A stretch of DNA of 64,000 nucleotides, from NCBI GenBank assembly GCA_017933995.1, contig JAGBKI010000001.1, forward strand, positions 21,021 to 85,020, in the 5' to 3' direction. The notes beneath the pieces are model-generated. The model made no database searches and had not been told where the DNA came from. It saw only the letters and a program-made list of their open reading frames with translations. Below are positions 1 to 9,989 of the stretch, one piece after another. The translations under genes and the position numbers were made by a program. The stretch is from Bacteroidaceae bacterium (GTDB lineage: Bacteria > Bacteroidota > Bacteroidia > Bacteroidales > Bacteroidaceae). Numbering within the stretch: the stretch's first letter is position 1; each line of letters opens with the position of its first letter.

Positions 1-3000
1 TTCTCGGTGGACATGAGAACGATGGGGTTCGTGGGCGTGCCGAGGATAGCGTCGGCCTGGAAGAGGATAGGCTCGCCGTCCTCGCGCTCCACGACGTAGA
101 TGCGTCCCGTCGTGGCGTCGTAGAACTCAAGCAGGAGCGGCTCGGTGTGCGTGCCCGCCGTGTTGTAGACGGTGAGGTAGATGAGACCTTCGTCCGAGCC
201 AGTGGCAGCGGCGCTGGAGTCTATACCCGCTGTGCCGAGCGTGCGGTGGCCCGTGCCGATGGCGGTGAGGATGTCGTCGCTGTCGTGCGACACCACGCCG
301 TTCACCTTCACCTGCGCAATCATGTGCATCGTCACGTTGCCGGCCTTGAGGTTGTCGTCCACAGTCCAGTCGGGGGCTTCGCCGCGCACCTTGATGCTGA
401 TGGGCAGCGGCTCGGTCATGCCCTCCTCGCCGACGATGTAGATGACTTCCTCGTAGTCGCCTATATTTATATACGGAGAGACGGTGAGCGTGACGGGCTG
501 CTCGTCCAGGGCGGCCACCTTGCCGCTGGTCAGCGAGGGCGTGATCCACGCGGGCAGACCCTCAAGGGTGAAGTTGCGTGCCTTGCCGCTGAGGTTCTCC
601 ACGCTGAGTTGCAGCGTGGCGCCTTCACCGTACCTCGCCTCTATGCTCCTGCGCTTGTCGGTCCAGCGCAGCGGGTTGCGGTAGACGTAGAGGTCCATCA
701 CCAAGGGCGAGGCCATCAGGTTGCCTTGCAGGTCGGCCACTTCCTTGACGGTGATGTAGACGTTGGTCTTCTCGATGTCCACTTCGGGTACGTCAAGGTT
801 GATGAGCAGGTCCTTGCCGTCGGCCACGAAGCTGTACTTGATGTTCTCCAGTTTGCCACTGCCCGTCATCGGGGCGTGCATCGTGCGCACGGCCACAGCG
901 TCCATCACGCTCTGCGCGACGATGGTGTCCTGGTGGCTCTCGATGATGTTGCCCTGGCTGTCCTTGTACTTCTTGATGCTGATGCCCGTGGGCATGAGTC
1001 GCTGCGAGTTGTCAAGCTGCTTCTCCGAGCGGCTGAAGGGCAGGTAGGCCAACAGACCCATCTCCTCGCCCGACGGCGTGTTGGTGGCGACGAGTTTCAG
1101 CACGTTTTCGGGCAGTGCCATTTCGTACATGCAGAGTTCGTCGACCTTGCCGTGGAAACGGGTTTTTAGGTTCTTAGGTTCTTGGGAGTTCGCGTCGAAG
1201 GTAGCACCGAGGTAGAGGTGGTTGCCACTGATGCCGCCGAGGGTGTCGACGGGGAAGGTGGCCTTGAGCTGCTGGTCGACGTAGAGGCTGCCCACGTTGC
1301 GGGCGCGGTTCACCATCACGGCCACGTGGTGCCACTGGCCGTCGGCATAGTAGCCGTTCGCCGTTACCTCCTGCCCGCCGGAGCGGAAGTAGAGGTCGCC
1401 CTCGCCGTTGATGCCGAGGTTGAAGTGGTCCTTCGTGGCGGCTTCGGCCTTGGCGTCGCCGTTGCTGATGATGGTGCCGCCGTCGGTGTCGGATGCGTTG
1501 AACCACAGGGCCAGCGTGTAGTCCTCGTAGTCGGCGCGGTTGAACACGTCGGGGTTGAGCGGGATGGGTTCGCTCTCCGTGCTGACACAGATGCCGTCGG
1601 GCGTCTTCCACGTCGTCTCTATCGCAATCAGGTCGTTGCCGCCCACGGCCTTGTCGTAGACGTATTCGCCGCCGCCCTCGTTCATCGGGTAGTAGTCGAT
1701 GAGGCCGAGTTCGTAGCCCGTCAGACGCTTCTGGCTGTACTTGGAGAGTTCGCCGGCTGTCATCGCCTTGTTCCAGAGGCGCACTTCGAGCATCTCGCCC
1801 GTGTATTCTTCGCCGAGTTGGATGGGGCCGTTGCCGTCGTAGAGGACGTCAATGGTGCCTTGGCCGATGAGCGTCGTGCCGTCATAGAACTTCACGGTGG
1901 TCTGCCCCTGCTCCTCGTCGGCCTCAACGGCGTAGGCCACCTGGTGAAGCGACGAGAAGTCTACCGCCTGGGTGCTGCTGACGCGGTAAACCTTGTCGGC
2001 GGTGATTTCGGCGTAGAGGCGGTTGTCGCTCTCAATGCCGAAGTGGAGGTCGTGGCCGAGTTCCGCAATGTGGCCGAAGAGGGTGTGCGAGCCGCTGAAC
2101 GTCGGGTCGGGATAGACCATCAGGTCGAGCGTGAAGTCTTTGCCCGCGAGGTTGCGCTTGGCCTGCGAGATGAGGAAGGAGTTGCGGTTGAACTGGAGGC
2201 ACGTTTCGAGCGAGATGTTGCTCTTGTTCGTCAGGCCGAGCACCTCAAAGTTGTTCACGCTGCGCAGGTAGTTGCCGGCAATCTGCTCGGAGAAGGCAAT
2301 GCGGATGTCGTCGCCAATGCCGAGGATGCCGTTGGTGGGCTGCGGCGTGCCGAAGGGTACGGGGCGGCGCGTGTCCTTGATGCCCGTCAGGATTTCGGAG
2401 GCACGGGTGAGGTAGCCTCCGCCGTGGCGGCAGAAGGTCACGGCGCGCACGTCGTAGGTCTGCTCAATGGGCGAGGTCTCGCCGAAGAAGCGTGCCTCGA
2501 TGAAGCCGTCGTCCATAATCAGTTCGCGCGTGCCGCTGGCCAGGGCCATCAGCGAGTCGCTCTTGTAGTAGGAGCAGACGTTCACCCAGTCCTTGTCGCC
2601 CTGCGTGGAGAGTTTGTATTGCAGTTCGATGTGGTCGAAGCCTCGGTAGTTCACGTCGAAGCCGTCGATGCGCACCGGCAGGTAGTAGTCGCGCTTCTTG
2701 TCGTCGTAGGCCGACTCGGTGTTCACCACCCATTTGTCGCCCGGCAGCGAGATGTTCACCCGTCCTGCCGTCGGCACGAAGTGGGCGGAGAGTTTCTGCA
2801 CGAAGACGCGGGCGGGGTCGTCGGGGTTGAGCAGGGCGAGGCCGATGTCCTCGTAGTCGAAATCGGCACCGGCGTATACCTCCACCTGCTTCTCCACCAC
2901 CTGTCCCGTCGGGATGTAGATGAAGTGGCCCTCGCCGGGCAGCGGGTTACCGTCGATCTGCACCTTCGCGCCCTTGGGGTTCATATAGTCCTCCAGCATG

Positions 3001-6000
3001 ATGTAGAACTTGTTGGGTGCCGAGGCCGAAGGCACTTCGCTCTCGTTGGCGAGGTAGATGGTGAAGCGCGCTGGCTCGTCGTAGGGCACGTTCGAGACGG
3101 TGCTTTCCTTGGCCCAGATGGAGGGGCGGTCGATGTCGAGCGTGCGCACGTCGAGCACGGTGCCGGGGTTGTAGAACTGCGTCACGCGCTCGTCCTCCCA
3201 CGGCGAGGTGGTGCTTCCGGCGCGGGTGCGGTAGACGAAGTTGCGATACTGCGGCGTGGTGTCGTCGAAGTAGCTGAAGGCAATACCTGCGCCCACATAC
3301 TTACCCTTGCGGACGGCATCGATGATGTCCTGCGAGATGACGTTGAATATCGGTATGTCGCCGGCCTCGGCCTTCTCCTTGAGTTCGGCCATGTTGATGG
3401 CCGTGCGGTAGACGTCGACCACGAGGTTGGAGGCTTTGTCCATCGCGAGGGTGAAGCCGGCCTTCTTGCTTTGCGTCTCGGTGCCGCCGAACTTGTAGTT
3501 GAAGTTGATGCTGGCCACGACACCTATCTTCATGGTGAGGCTGACGGCCGCATTCGAGAACTCTACCTCTTTGACGTTGCCGCTTTCGTCTCTTGACACG
3601 TCCTGGACAGGATCGTTGCTGCCTCCCGTAAAGGTCCTGGGCAGCAAGGACGACAGTTCTTGTCCCGAAACAAACGGCCATTGCAGGTAGCGCGCCTCGG
3701 TCTGGCTCACACTGAAGTTCTCGCTGTAGGTGATGCTGGTGCGTCCGTCGAAGTCGTAACTCTTCACGAGGTCGGTGGCGTTCAGTTTCTCCATCTCATT
3801 CTGGGCAATGAAGCTTGCCCAAGTGGCAATCTGCCGGTTGATGGCCTGGATGGAGTCGTTCCAGCTGGTCTGCGTCGAGTTGGTGGGATTGACAGGCGTG
3901 TAGGTGCCTACTCCCGCATAGTTTTCGTGCGTTGTGGGGAGGTTGCTGATATAGACGGGGCAGCCCTGCTTGTTGGCCATCTCCTGGGCGATGCTCGTGG
4001 GCGTGCCGGGAGGCAGCATCAGCTGGCTGCGCACGTTGAGGAGCGTCGGTATCAGCTCGCTCTGAATGTAGGCCTGCGAGTGGGCGAAGGTGGAGTTGAG
4101 CTGTAGGTAGAAGCGCATCACCTCGTCGCGGATCAGGTAGACAGGCTTTCCGGTGACGTCCGTACCCTTGGCGAGCACCTTCACGAGCCCGTTCTTGACC
4201 TTGTATTCGTGGCCGTCCACGGTGATGGTGCCGCCCTCGCGCGGCACGAGGCGCTGGTAGAGGCTGTCGGGCACGATGCGCACCGCCACGGCATCCTCCA
4301 AGATGGCGTTTTGCGTCATACCGATATATACGTCGGCGGGCGCGCCCACGTTCTTGGCACTGCTGCTGGTGGAGATGCGCTCCGTGGTCTCGAAGCTGTA
4401 GCTGTACTGCCAGGAGTTGTAGTAGCTGCAAACCAGCGGCGCGGTATAGTTCAGCACGTTCTTCATCGTGCTGATGGTACCGGCCTCGCTGTTGATGCCC
4501 ACGATGCCCTGGTAGAAGCTGCTGCCCTTGCCGACCGTGAAGTTGAAGTTCATGCCGGCCTTGGCCGTCACGTCGCAGTTGAAGGTATAGTTCAGTTTGG
4601 AGCCTGCCTCGATGTAGGCGCTGGAGCCGCCGCCCGGCGGGTCGCGCAGGATGTCGATGAGGTAGGTGCCGCCGTCGCTCACGACGCGCCTGCCCTGCGA
4701 CTTGGCCACGGTGGCCATCACATAGCCTTGCAGCGGCGTGATGTCGTAGTAGGTGTCGTCGTAGAGCAGGGTGACGGTCATCGTGCGCAGTGCAGCGTCG
4801 TTCTCAAGCGTGAAGGTGGTGTTCTGCGGCGTGAAGATGTAGCTACCCTCGCCGAGGCTGTCGAGTTCGATGGTCTCGGTCTCGGTGCTGCTGATGAGGC
4901 CGTTCTGTATCTTCACGGTGCCGCCGCCCAGTTTCACGACGTCGGGCACGGTGTTCTGTACATTATTATAATAGTATTCCTCGCGTGCGGAGAAAATCAG
5001 CGGAATGGGACTGCCGGCCATAAAGACGGGATGGCCCATGGCGTAGCCTTGCTCCTTGTCCCACAGCGTGACGACGCTCTTGGCGCCGGCCACGTCGAGG
5101 GCGGTGTAGGACTTCAGGCCGAAGTAGTCGTCGCCCACACGGATGTTGAGCTGCTCGTAGTGGAGCGTGGCGGGGGTGTGGTAGATGCGCGAATAGACGG
5201 CAGTGTCGCCCTGCACGCAGTCCGTCAGGTCGAGCGTCTCGGCGGCGGTGCCAGTGGCGAAGAGCGTGGGATAGCCCGTGGCGTAGATTTCCGTAATCTT
5301 GTACTTCACGGGATAGAACTTCACCTCATACTCGCCCGTCTTCGCGTCGGGGTGGATGGTGATGGTCTGGCGCGTCATGTGCACCTGCGTCGTGTCGCTC
5401 TTGCCGTGCAGGAAGGTCAGGTCGCGCTCCTTGACGTTGTCGTCGAGCTGGTCGCGCACAATCCAGGAGGCATTGTCGCCCTCCAGCTTCATCGTGATGG
5501 TGAGGTTGTCGCCGAGGTTGTTTCTTGAGAGGCTCTCGCCAAGGGGTTTCAGCCCCTGGTCGTTGCCGCCCACCACGCGACCGCGCAGCACCACCTTGGT
5601 CTGGTCCCAGAAGTAGTGCTCGTAGAGATTGCTCTGCCAGTTGTGCTGGCGCTCCTTGCCTTCGGGCATGTCGGGGTCTTCGTAAAAGCCTTCGTTCATA
5701 AAGACGTGGCCGTCCTTCACCACCTGCACCGAGTGCGCGCCCTGCGGGATGCTCACGCTGAAACTGCCTTGCAGGTCGGTCTCCACGGGATTGCCGCTGG
5801 CGTTCATCACCATAGCGCCGTCAAGCAGGAAGTGGGCTCCGCTCACGGGGATGCTGCTGCCTTCGTAGAGCACGTAGCCGGAGAAGACGTAGTAGGTGCT
5901 TTGCGTGAAGACGACATTCGTCTTGAGGTTGCCGCCCACGGCGTCGTCGAAGGTCACAATCTGCTTGTCAAAGGGACTTTCGTCGCCCTTCGTGTTCACC

Positions 6001-9000
6001 GTGAGGGTGTAGCTACCCTCGGTGCCGTAGATGAGGTCGCCTATCTCAAAGTAGCCCGTAGAGTCGGTGACGCACGAGCCGATGGAAGCACCCGTAATGT
6101 CGTTGGGCGTGGCGGTAACGGTACGGCCCGCCATGCCCGTGCCGTCGGCGAGGCGCACATAGCCGCGCACCATACCCGTGGGCTGGCAGCAGCCCTCCAC
6201 GGTCATCTGCGAAAGGTGCTCGCCCTCGCACTGCGTCACGCTCAGCACGGTGTAGACGTAGTTGTGCTGCGGGCGCGCGGTGCGGTCGATGTAGGCGGTC
6301 TGCACGTAGGCGGCCTCAAGCGTGTCGACCACTTCGGGCGTCAGTTTGTCGTAGCGCAGGATGCGGAAGTAGTCCACTCCGCCTTCGCCCACCTCCCAGC
6401 TGAGCGACACACCGTTCTGCAACGTGTCGGCTTCAAGGGAGACGAGTTCTGCGTTGTTGTCGAACCTATAAGTCGCGAGGTCGGTGCTATCCTTCTTCAC
6501 GGCATCCACGAGGTCGGTGCTGAGCGGCGGGATAGACGATGAACCCTGCTCCACGGAGAGGGAGAAGAAGTGGTCCACGCAGGAGGAGGTGAGGTCTACT
6601 TTCAACTTGCTCTGCTCTACTTCCTCTGCCGACAGCACCTTGCGCTCCGTGTAGAGCGCAGTGGTGCGGCCTTGCACGGGCACGGCCTTGCCGTTGTAGT
6701 CCACCTTCCACTGGGAGCCCAGGACAGCGGCCATATCGCTTGCAGACTTGCCGCCCGCATAGTCTACCCCCGGCCAGTTGTTGGCCGTATAGGTCCAGCA
6801 GTTAGTATAAGTGGAAAACCTATTTACGTAATAGTTGTACGCAAATGCTACTCCATTAGAAGGGAAGCCTGTGTAGGTTCCTTGGTCCAGACAGTTCTCT
6901 ATTATAGGGGGAGTGTTATTGTCGCCATCCCCTGACACAATATAGGTTGCGCCGTTCATTTTGTAGCGTCCTGTATTCTCTTGAGTAAGCTTTCCGTCGA
7001 ACAAGCAGTTGCGGATCGTAACGTCAGATGCACGGTAGGCGTTTGCTATAAAGCCCGAAACGTAGCCACCTGCCGACACGATTTCGGCAGAGACACGGCA
7101 ATTCTCTATGGTCAGACGGCCACCCCCATGCTTATAATATCCAACCAAACCTGCAAGATAGCCACCACCAGCGCTACCGCCCCTCATCGTTCCGGCAATA
7201 TTGAGATTGCGAATCGTGGCATTGCCCTCCACTTCATCAAACAGGCTCTTATACATAGTAACTCTTGTATCATCTATGTTAAGGGTAATCGTGTGGCCAT
7301 TGCCCTCAAGCGTTCCTTGCCAGACGGTAGTTATCCTGACATCGGTTGTGAAGTCGGCCATCAGTATGGCATCCACTGGGTATTTGCCGCCCGCTTTTGC
7401 CACATCTTGGGCAAACGCTTTCCAGTCGGCTGCCGTGCTGATGAGGCGGCTGGTGGAGGCGTACTTGTCGGTGGTCAGCACCACTTGGGCGCGCTCGTCC
7501 CAGAGCAGGGTGCTGTAGGTCGGGTCGTCGGAGCGGGTCATCACTGGCACAACCTGTCCGCCTTGCAGTTCCCAGTTGGCGCCTAACTGGCGCGCCAACT
7601 GCTCGGCAGTCAGCGCATCGGAGTAGGTGCCTTGGGTGACGCCGATGGAGGTGGTATAGTAGCTGTTTTTATAATTGGGAGCGCTGCCGCCATAGCGTGT
7701 AAAGGTGTTGCCTATGGAGCGGTAGTCATCAAGCGCGGTGGTGGGCAGCCCCTGCGGATTGACCAGACAGTTGTTAAACGTAAGTTGCTTCCAACTCATA
7801 CCCGCGAAGCCACCAATGCTGTGGCACGCGCTGCCCTCGAAGCTGCCGTCGAACAGGCAGTTCTGGAAAAAAGCGGGGCAGCGACCTGCGTTGCCGATAA
7901 AGCCGCCCGAGGTGGCATCGCCGTTGGTAGCCAGGTGCAGCACTACCGACGAGCGGCAGTTGTCGAACGTTACACCCGTTTCGTTGCTGGTGGTGGGCAC
8001 CCAGGCCACGATGCCGCCGACGACTTGGTTGTTCGAGATGAGTTTGCCCGCCGTGTGCAGGTTTTCAAAGTGTGCGCCGCTGACGTAGCGGAACGGTGCA
8101 TACTGGGCCACCTTGGCGGTGTCGGCGGGATTGAAGCTCAGCGTGTGGCCGTTGCCGTTGAAGGTGCCGGCATAGGGCTTGTCGGTGGCATTGCCCACCA
8201 TCACGAGCGGCCCCGTGCCGAGGTCGATGTCGGAGGCCATCACAGCACCGAGCGTCGTCTGACCGCCGTTCACGAGGTCGGCAAACTTCTTCCAGTCGGC
8301 AGCCGAGCGCAGGATGAAGTTTCCCTTGCTGTCGTACTCCTGCGCGCCGCCGAGGGCGAAGTCCACGTTCACGGAGTGTGAAGCGTCGGTCCAGGTTCCC
8401 GCCCGCTCGGTCGTGGCCTCGCTGACCACGGGCAGGTGCAACGTGGCAGGAATACCGACCTGCGCGTAGCCGCTCAGCGCAGTCCAGCCCCACATGGCGG
8501 AGATGCTGCGCCGCACGCGGTAGTAGACGTCCTTCTGCTCGTAGTTGGCCATGAAGGTTTCGTCGGTAAAGGTATAGGCGGTCTCCTTCTCGTCGTATTC
8601 CACCTGGCCAATCACGGCCCATCCCGTGTCGTTGGGGTCGCTCGACCCGTTCACGTTGCGCTGTATCTCCCAGTTGTCGCTGCCCATCACGTCCGACCAC
8701 GTGGGCCACGCCACGCCCCATCGCAGGGTGACGTTGCCGTCCTGCCCCAGCGAGGCCGAGAGGCCTTTGGGCTGGTGGAACATGGGCACATCGATGGTAT
8801 CGGACACCTCCGTCACCTTCTCGCCCTCACTGTTGGTATAGGAAGCCTCAAGGCGGAGGTTCGTCACGGGGCGCTCGGCACTGAAATAGAGGAAGCCGCT
8901 GGGCTTGTTCTCCAGCACCTGCGTCTTTTCCTGCACACGGTTGTAGCCGTGCTTCACCTGGTAGTGGGCCACCATCTTGGTGATGTCGTTGGCGGCCAGC

Positions 9001-9647
9001 ATATAGGGCACCATCACCATGTTGGGCTGGCCGCTGGTGTAGGAAATCACGGGGTCCAGCAGCTGCGGCACCTGCGGCACCGGCTTGTCGGGGATGCCGA
9101 TGCGGGTGTCGTCGATGGAAACCCAAGTGTCGGGCTCGCCGATGTTGCCGTTGTGGTGGATGCTCCAGCTGATGATGACGGTCTTGCCGCGATACTTGCT
9201 GGGGATTTCCCAGAGCAGGTTGGCCCACGAGGTGTCGTCGTCGTTCGACTTCGTAGGCACCGTCGTGTACTGGTTCTGCGTCGTACCGATGAGTTCCGTG
9301 CTGTAGCCGCGCTCTCGGTAGAGCTGCATCGTGCCGTCCACGCCACGGTGGCACTTCATCCACGGGTTGTAGTCGCCACCCGAAATGTCGTGCTGCATGG
9401 CATCGACCACAAAGATGTCTTCCGTCTCGTTGGTGCCTTCAATCTTGATGCGCACCGCCGCCCAGACCAGCCAGCAGTCGTAGCCGTCCTTGTCGTAGAC
9501 GGGAAATTTGATGCGGAGCTTGTTCGTGCCCTCCAGCATCACCTGATAGTTCATCTTGGTCTGCAGGACGCAGTCCGCCTGCGCCTCCGTTGGCCAAGTC
9601 ACTGCCGCCAGCACTGCCAGCAACAGGAGTCTAATCGCTTTTCGCAT
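1..9647 (-). CDS. Giant secreted multidomain surface protein (LamG, FN3-like, GLUG-like), C-terminus outside window
   Basis: An open frame runs from ATG at 9647 to the left edge, giving 3215 codons without the natural stop. The protein starts with a clear signal peptide (MRKAIRLLLLAVLAAVTWP), so it is exported. Reading from the N-terminus I see a fibronectin-III-like segment near residue 300, GLUG-like repeats (GNGHTLSF near 490, GNGHTITLN near 780), another FN3-like segment near 1080, two carboxypeptidase-regulatory-like beta domains near 1155 and 1250, and two concanavalin/LamG-like domains near 2490-2640 and 2690-2830. The second LamG region contains an 8-bp tandem array in frame. These modules indicate extracellular adhesion or glycan binding; no catalytic motif was recognised. 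The TPR/AraC membrane regulator lies immediately upstream on the same strand. The missing C-terminus could carry a sorting domain. Confidence 0.85.
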   Translation of the reverse strand, partial: MRKAIRLLLLAVLAAVTWPTEAQADCVLQTKMNYQVMLEGTNKLRIKFPVYDKDGYDCWLVWAAVRIKIEGTNETEDIFVVDAMQHDISGGDYNPWMKCHRGVDGTMQLYRERGYSTELIGTTQNQYTTVPTKSNDDDTSWANLLWEIPSKYRGKTVIISWSIHHNGNIGEPDTWVSIDDTRIGIPDKPVPQVPQLLDPVISYTSGQPNMVMVPYMLAANDITKMVAHYQVKHGYNRVQEKTQVLENKPSGFLYFSAERPVTNLRLEASYTNSEGEKVTEVSDTIDVPMFHQPKGLSASLGQDGNVTLRWGVAWPTWSDVMGSDNWEIQRNVNGSSDPNDTGWAVIGQVEYDEKETAYTFTDETFMANYEQKDVYYRVRRSISAMWGWTALSGYAQVGIPATLHLPVVSEATTERAGTWTDASHSVNVDFALGGAQEYDSKGNFILRSAADWKKFADLVNGGQTTLGAVMASDIDLGTGPLVMVGNATDKPYAGTFNGNGHTLSFNPADTAKVAQYAPFRYVSGAHFENLHTAGKLISNNQVVGGIVAWVPTTSNETGVTFDNCRSSVVLHLATNGDATSGGFIGNAGRCPAFFQNCLFDGSFEGSACHSIGGFAGMSWKQLTFNNCLVNPQGLPTTALDDYRSIGNTFTRYGGSAPNYKNSYYTTSIGVTQGTYSDALTAEQLARQLGANWELQGGQVVPVMTRSDDPTYSTLLWDERAQVVLTTDKYASTSRLISTAADWKAFAQDVAKAGGKYPVDAILMADFTTDVRITTVWQGTLEGNGHTITLNIDDTRVTMYKSLFDEVEGNATIRNLNIAGTMRGGSAGGGYLAGLVGYYKHGGGRLTIENCRVSAEIVSAGGYVSGFIANAYRASDVTIRNCLFDGKLTQENTGRYKMNGATYIVSGDGDNNTPPIIENCLDQGTYTGFPSNGVAFAYNYYVNRFSTYTNCWTYTANNWPGVDYAGGKSASDMAAVLGSQWKVDYNGKAVPVQGRTTALYTERKVLSAEEVEQSKLKVDLTSSCVDHFFSLSVEQGSSSIPPLSTDLVDAVKKDSTDLATYRFDNNAELVSLEADTLQNGVSLSWEVGEGGVDYFRILRYDKLTPEVVDTLEAAYVQTAYIDRTARPQHNYVYTVLSVTQCEGEHLSQMTVEGCCQPTGMVRGYVRLADGTGMAGRTVTATPNDITGASIGSCVTDSTGYFEIGDLIYGTEGSYTLTVNTKGDESPFDKQIVTFDDAVGGNLKTNVVFTQSTYYVFSGYVLYEGSSIPVSGAHFLLDGAMVMNASGNPVETDLQGSFSVSIPQGAHSVQVVKDGHVFMNEGFYEDPDMPEGKERQHNWQSNLYEHYFWDQTKVVLRGRVVGGNDQGLKPLGESLSRNNLGDNLTITMKLEGDNASWIVRDQLDDNVKERDLTFLHGKSDTTQVHMTRQTITIHPDAKTGEYEVKFYPVKYKITEIYATGYPTLFATGTAAETLDLTDCVQGDTAVYSRIYHTPATLHYEQLNIRVGDDYFGLKSYTALDVAGAKSVVTLWDKEQGYAMGHPVFMAGSPIPLIFSAREEYYYNNVQNTVPDVVKLGGGTVKIQNGLISSTETETIELDSLGEGSYIFTPQNTTFTLENDAALRTMTVTLLYDDTYYDITPLQGYVMATVAKSQGRRVVSDGGTYLIDILRDPPGGGSSAYIEAGSKLNYTFNCDVTAKAGMNFNFTVGKGSSFYQGIVGINSEAGTISTMKNVLNYTAPLVCSYYNSWQYSYSFETTERISTSSSAKNVGAPADVYIGMTQNAILEDAVAVRIVPDSLYQRLVPREGGTITVDGHEYKVKNGLVKVLAKGTDVTGKPVYLIRDEVMRFYLQLNSTFAHSQAYIQSELIPTLLNVRSQLMLPPGTPTSIAQEMANKQGCPVYISNLPTTHENYAGVGTYTPVNPTNSTQTSWNDSIQAINRQIATWASFIAQNEMEKLNATDLVKSYDFDGRTSITYSENFSVSQTEARYLQWPFVSGQELSSLLPRTFTGGSNDPVQDVSRDESGNVKEVEFSNAAVSLTMKIGVVASINFNYKFGGTETQSKKAGFTLAMDKASNLVVDVYRTAINMAELKEKAEAGDIPIFNVISQDIIDAVRKGKYVGAGIAFSYFDDTTPQYRNFVYRTRAGSTTSPWEDERVTQFYNPGTVLDVRTLDIDRPSIWAKESTVSNVPYDEPARFTIYLANESEVPSASAPNKFYIMLEDYMNPKGAKVQIDGNPLPGEGHFIYIPTGQVVEKQVEVYAGADFDYEDIGLALLNPDDPARVFVQKLSAHFVPTAGRVNISLPGDKWVVNTESAYDDKKRDYYLPVRIDGFDVNYRGFDHIELQYKLSTQGDKDWVNVCSYYKSDSLMALASGTRELIMDDGFIEARFFGETSPIEQTYDVRAVTFCRHGGGYLTRASEILTGIKDTRRPVPFGTPQPTNGILGIGDDIRIAFSEQIAGNYLRSVNNFEVLGLTNKSNISLETCLQFNRNSFLISQAKRNLAGKDFTLDLMVYPDPTFSGSHTLFGHIAELGHDLHFGIESDNRLYAEITADKVYRVSSTQAVDFSSLHQVAYAVEADEEQGQTTVKFYDGTTLIGQGTIDVLYDGNGPIQLGEEYTGEMLEVRLWNKAMTAGELSKYSQKRLTGYELGLIDYYPMNEGGGEYVYDKAVGGNDLIAIETTWKTPDGICVSTESEPIPLNPDVFNRADYEDYTLALWFNASDTDGGTIISNGDAKAEAATKDHFNLGINGEGDLYFRSGGQEVTANGYYADGQWHHVAVMVNRARNVGSLYVDQQLKATFPVDTLGGISGNHLYLGATFDANSQEPKNLKTRFHGKVDELCMYEMALPENVLKLVATNTPSGEEMGLLAYLPFSRSEKQLDNSQRLMPTGISIKKYKDSQGNIIESHQDTIVAQSVMDAVAVRTMHAPMTGSGKLENIKYSFVADGKDLLINLDVPEVDIEKTNVYITVKEVADLQGNLMASPLVMDLYVYRNPLRWTDKRRSIEARYGEGATLQLSVENLSGKARNFTLEGLPAWITPSLTSGKVAALDEQPVTLTVSPYINIGDYEEVIYIVGEEGMTEPLPISIKVRGEAPDWTVDDNLKAGNVTMHMIAQVKVNGVVSHDSDDILTAIGTGHRTLGTAGIDSSAAATGSDEGLIYLTVYNTAGTHTEPLLLEFYDATTGRIYVVEREDGEPILFQADAILGTPTNPIVLMSTE
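1162..1193. repeat. 8-bp tandem array inside the giant gene
   Basis: Consecutive octads gtttttag, gttcttag, gttcttgg and gagttcgc lie within the coding sequence of the giant protein. On the minus strand they encode part of a LamG domain (NSQEPKNLKTR). The reading frame stays open through them. They resemble the octad arrays found between genes elsewhere in the window. Confidence 0.6.
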
Positions 9648-9706
9648 ATTGTAAGATTTTGTTTTCCGCCGCAAATTTCGCCATTCCCGCGCGTGCGTAT
9701 ATTTAA

Positions 9707-9749
9707 TACGGTGTGTCAATTTGGCTTTTTACCAAATTGACACACCGTA
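9707..9749. terminator. Perfect 18-bp inverted repeat, probable terminator hairpin
   Basis: Arms 9707-9724 and 9732-9749 are perfectly complementary around a 7-nt T-rich loop. The hairpin lies between the stop of the TPR/AraC regulator (9990) and the start of the giant gene (9647), both on the minus strand. On that strand it is followed by an A/T-rich run, so it could terminate the regulator transcript or sit in the leader of the giant gene. Confidence 0.6.
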
Positions 9750-9870
9750 AACGCCCTCTTTCTGCGCCATGTCGCCTCTGCTTCACGCGCTATACCTCTC
9801 AGCCTGGACTCTTCCGCATCCTTCTCCAAAATCAATCACGGCTTGTCGCGCTGCAGTCCGCTCCCACAAA

Positions 9871-9956
9871 AAATTCCAAGGCTTGAAACTCAAATTCCAA
9901 GCCTTTGAAATTGCGTTCCCAAGCCTTGGAATTTGCGTTCCAAGCCTTTGGGATTT
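9871..9956. repeat. Degenerate 21/22-bp tandem array, four units
   Basis: Four consecutive units start at 9871, 9892, 9913 and 9935. Each carries a ttccaag-type core followed by gcct or ggct and an A/T tail. The cores are spaced 21 to 22 bp apart. The array lies between the regulator gene and the giant gene, in a 342-nt interval that otherwise holds only the hairpin at 9707-9749. Confidence 0.75.
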
Positions 9957-9989
9957 ACGGCGGGGGCGGTTTGTGTCGCGTTTTCAGCC

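Noticed and set aside
1182-3596. 804-codon plus-strand frame within the giant gene
   Set aside because: It is antisense to LamG-containing coding sequence and shows no recognisable protein features.
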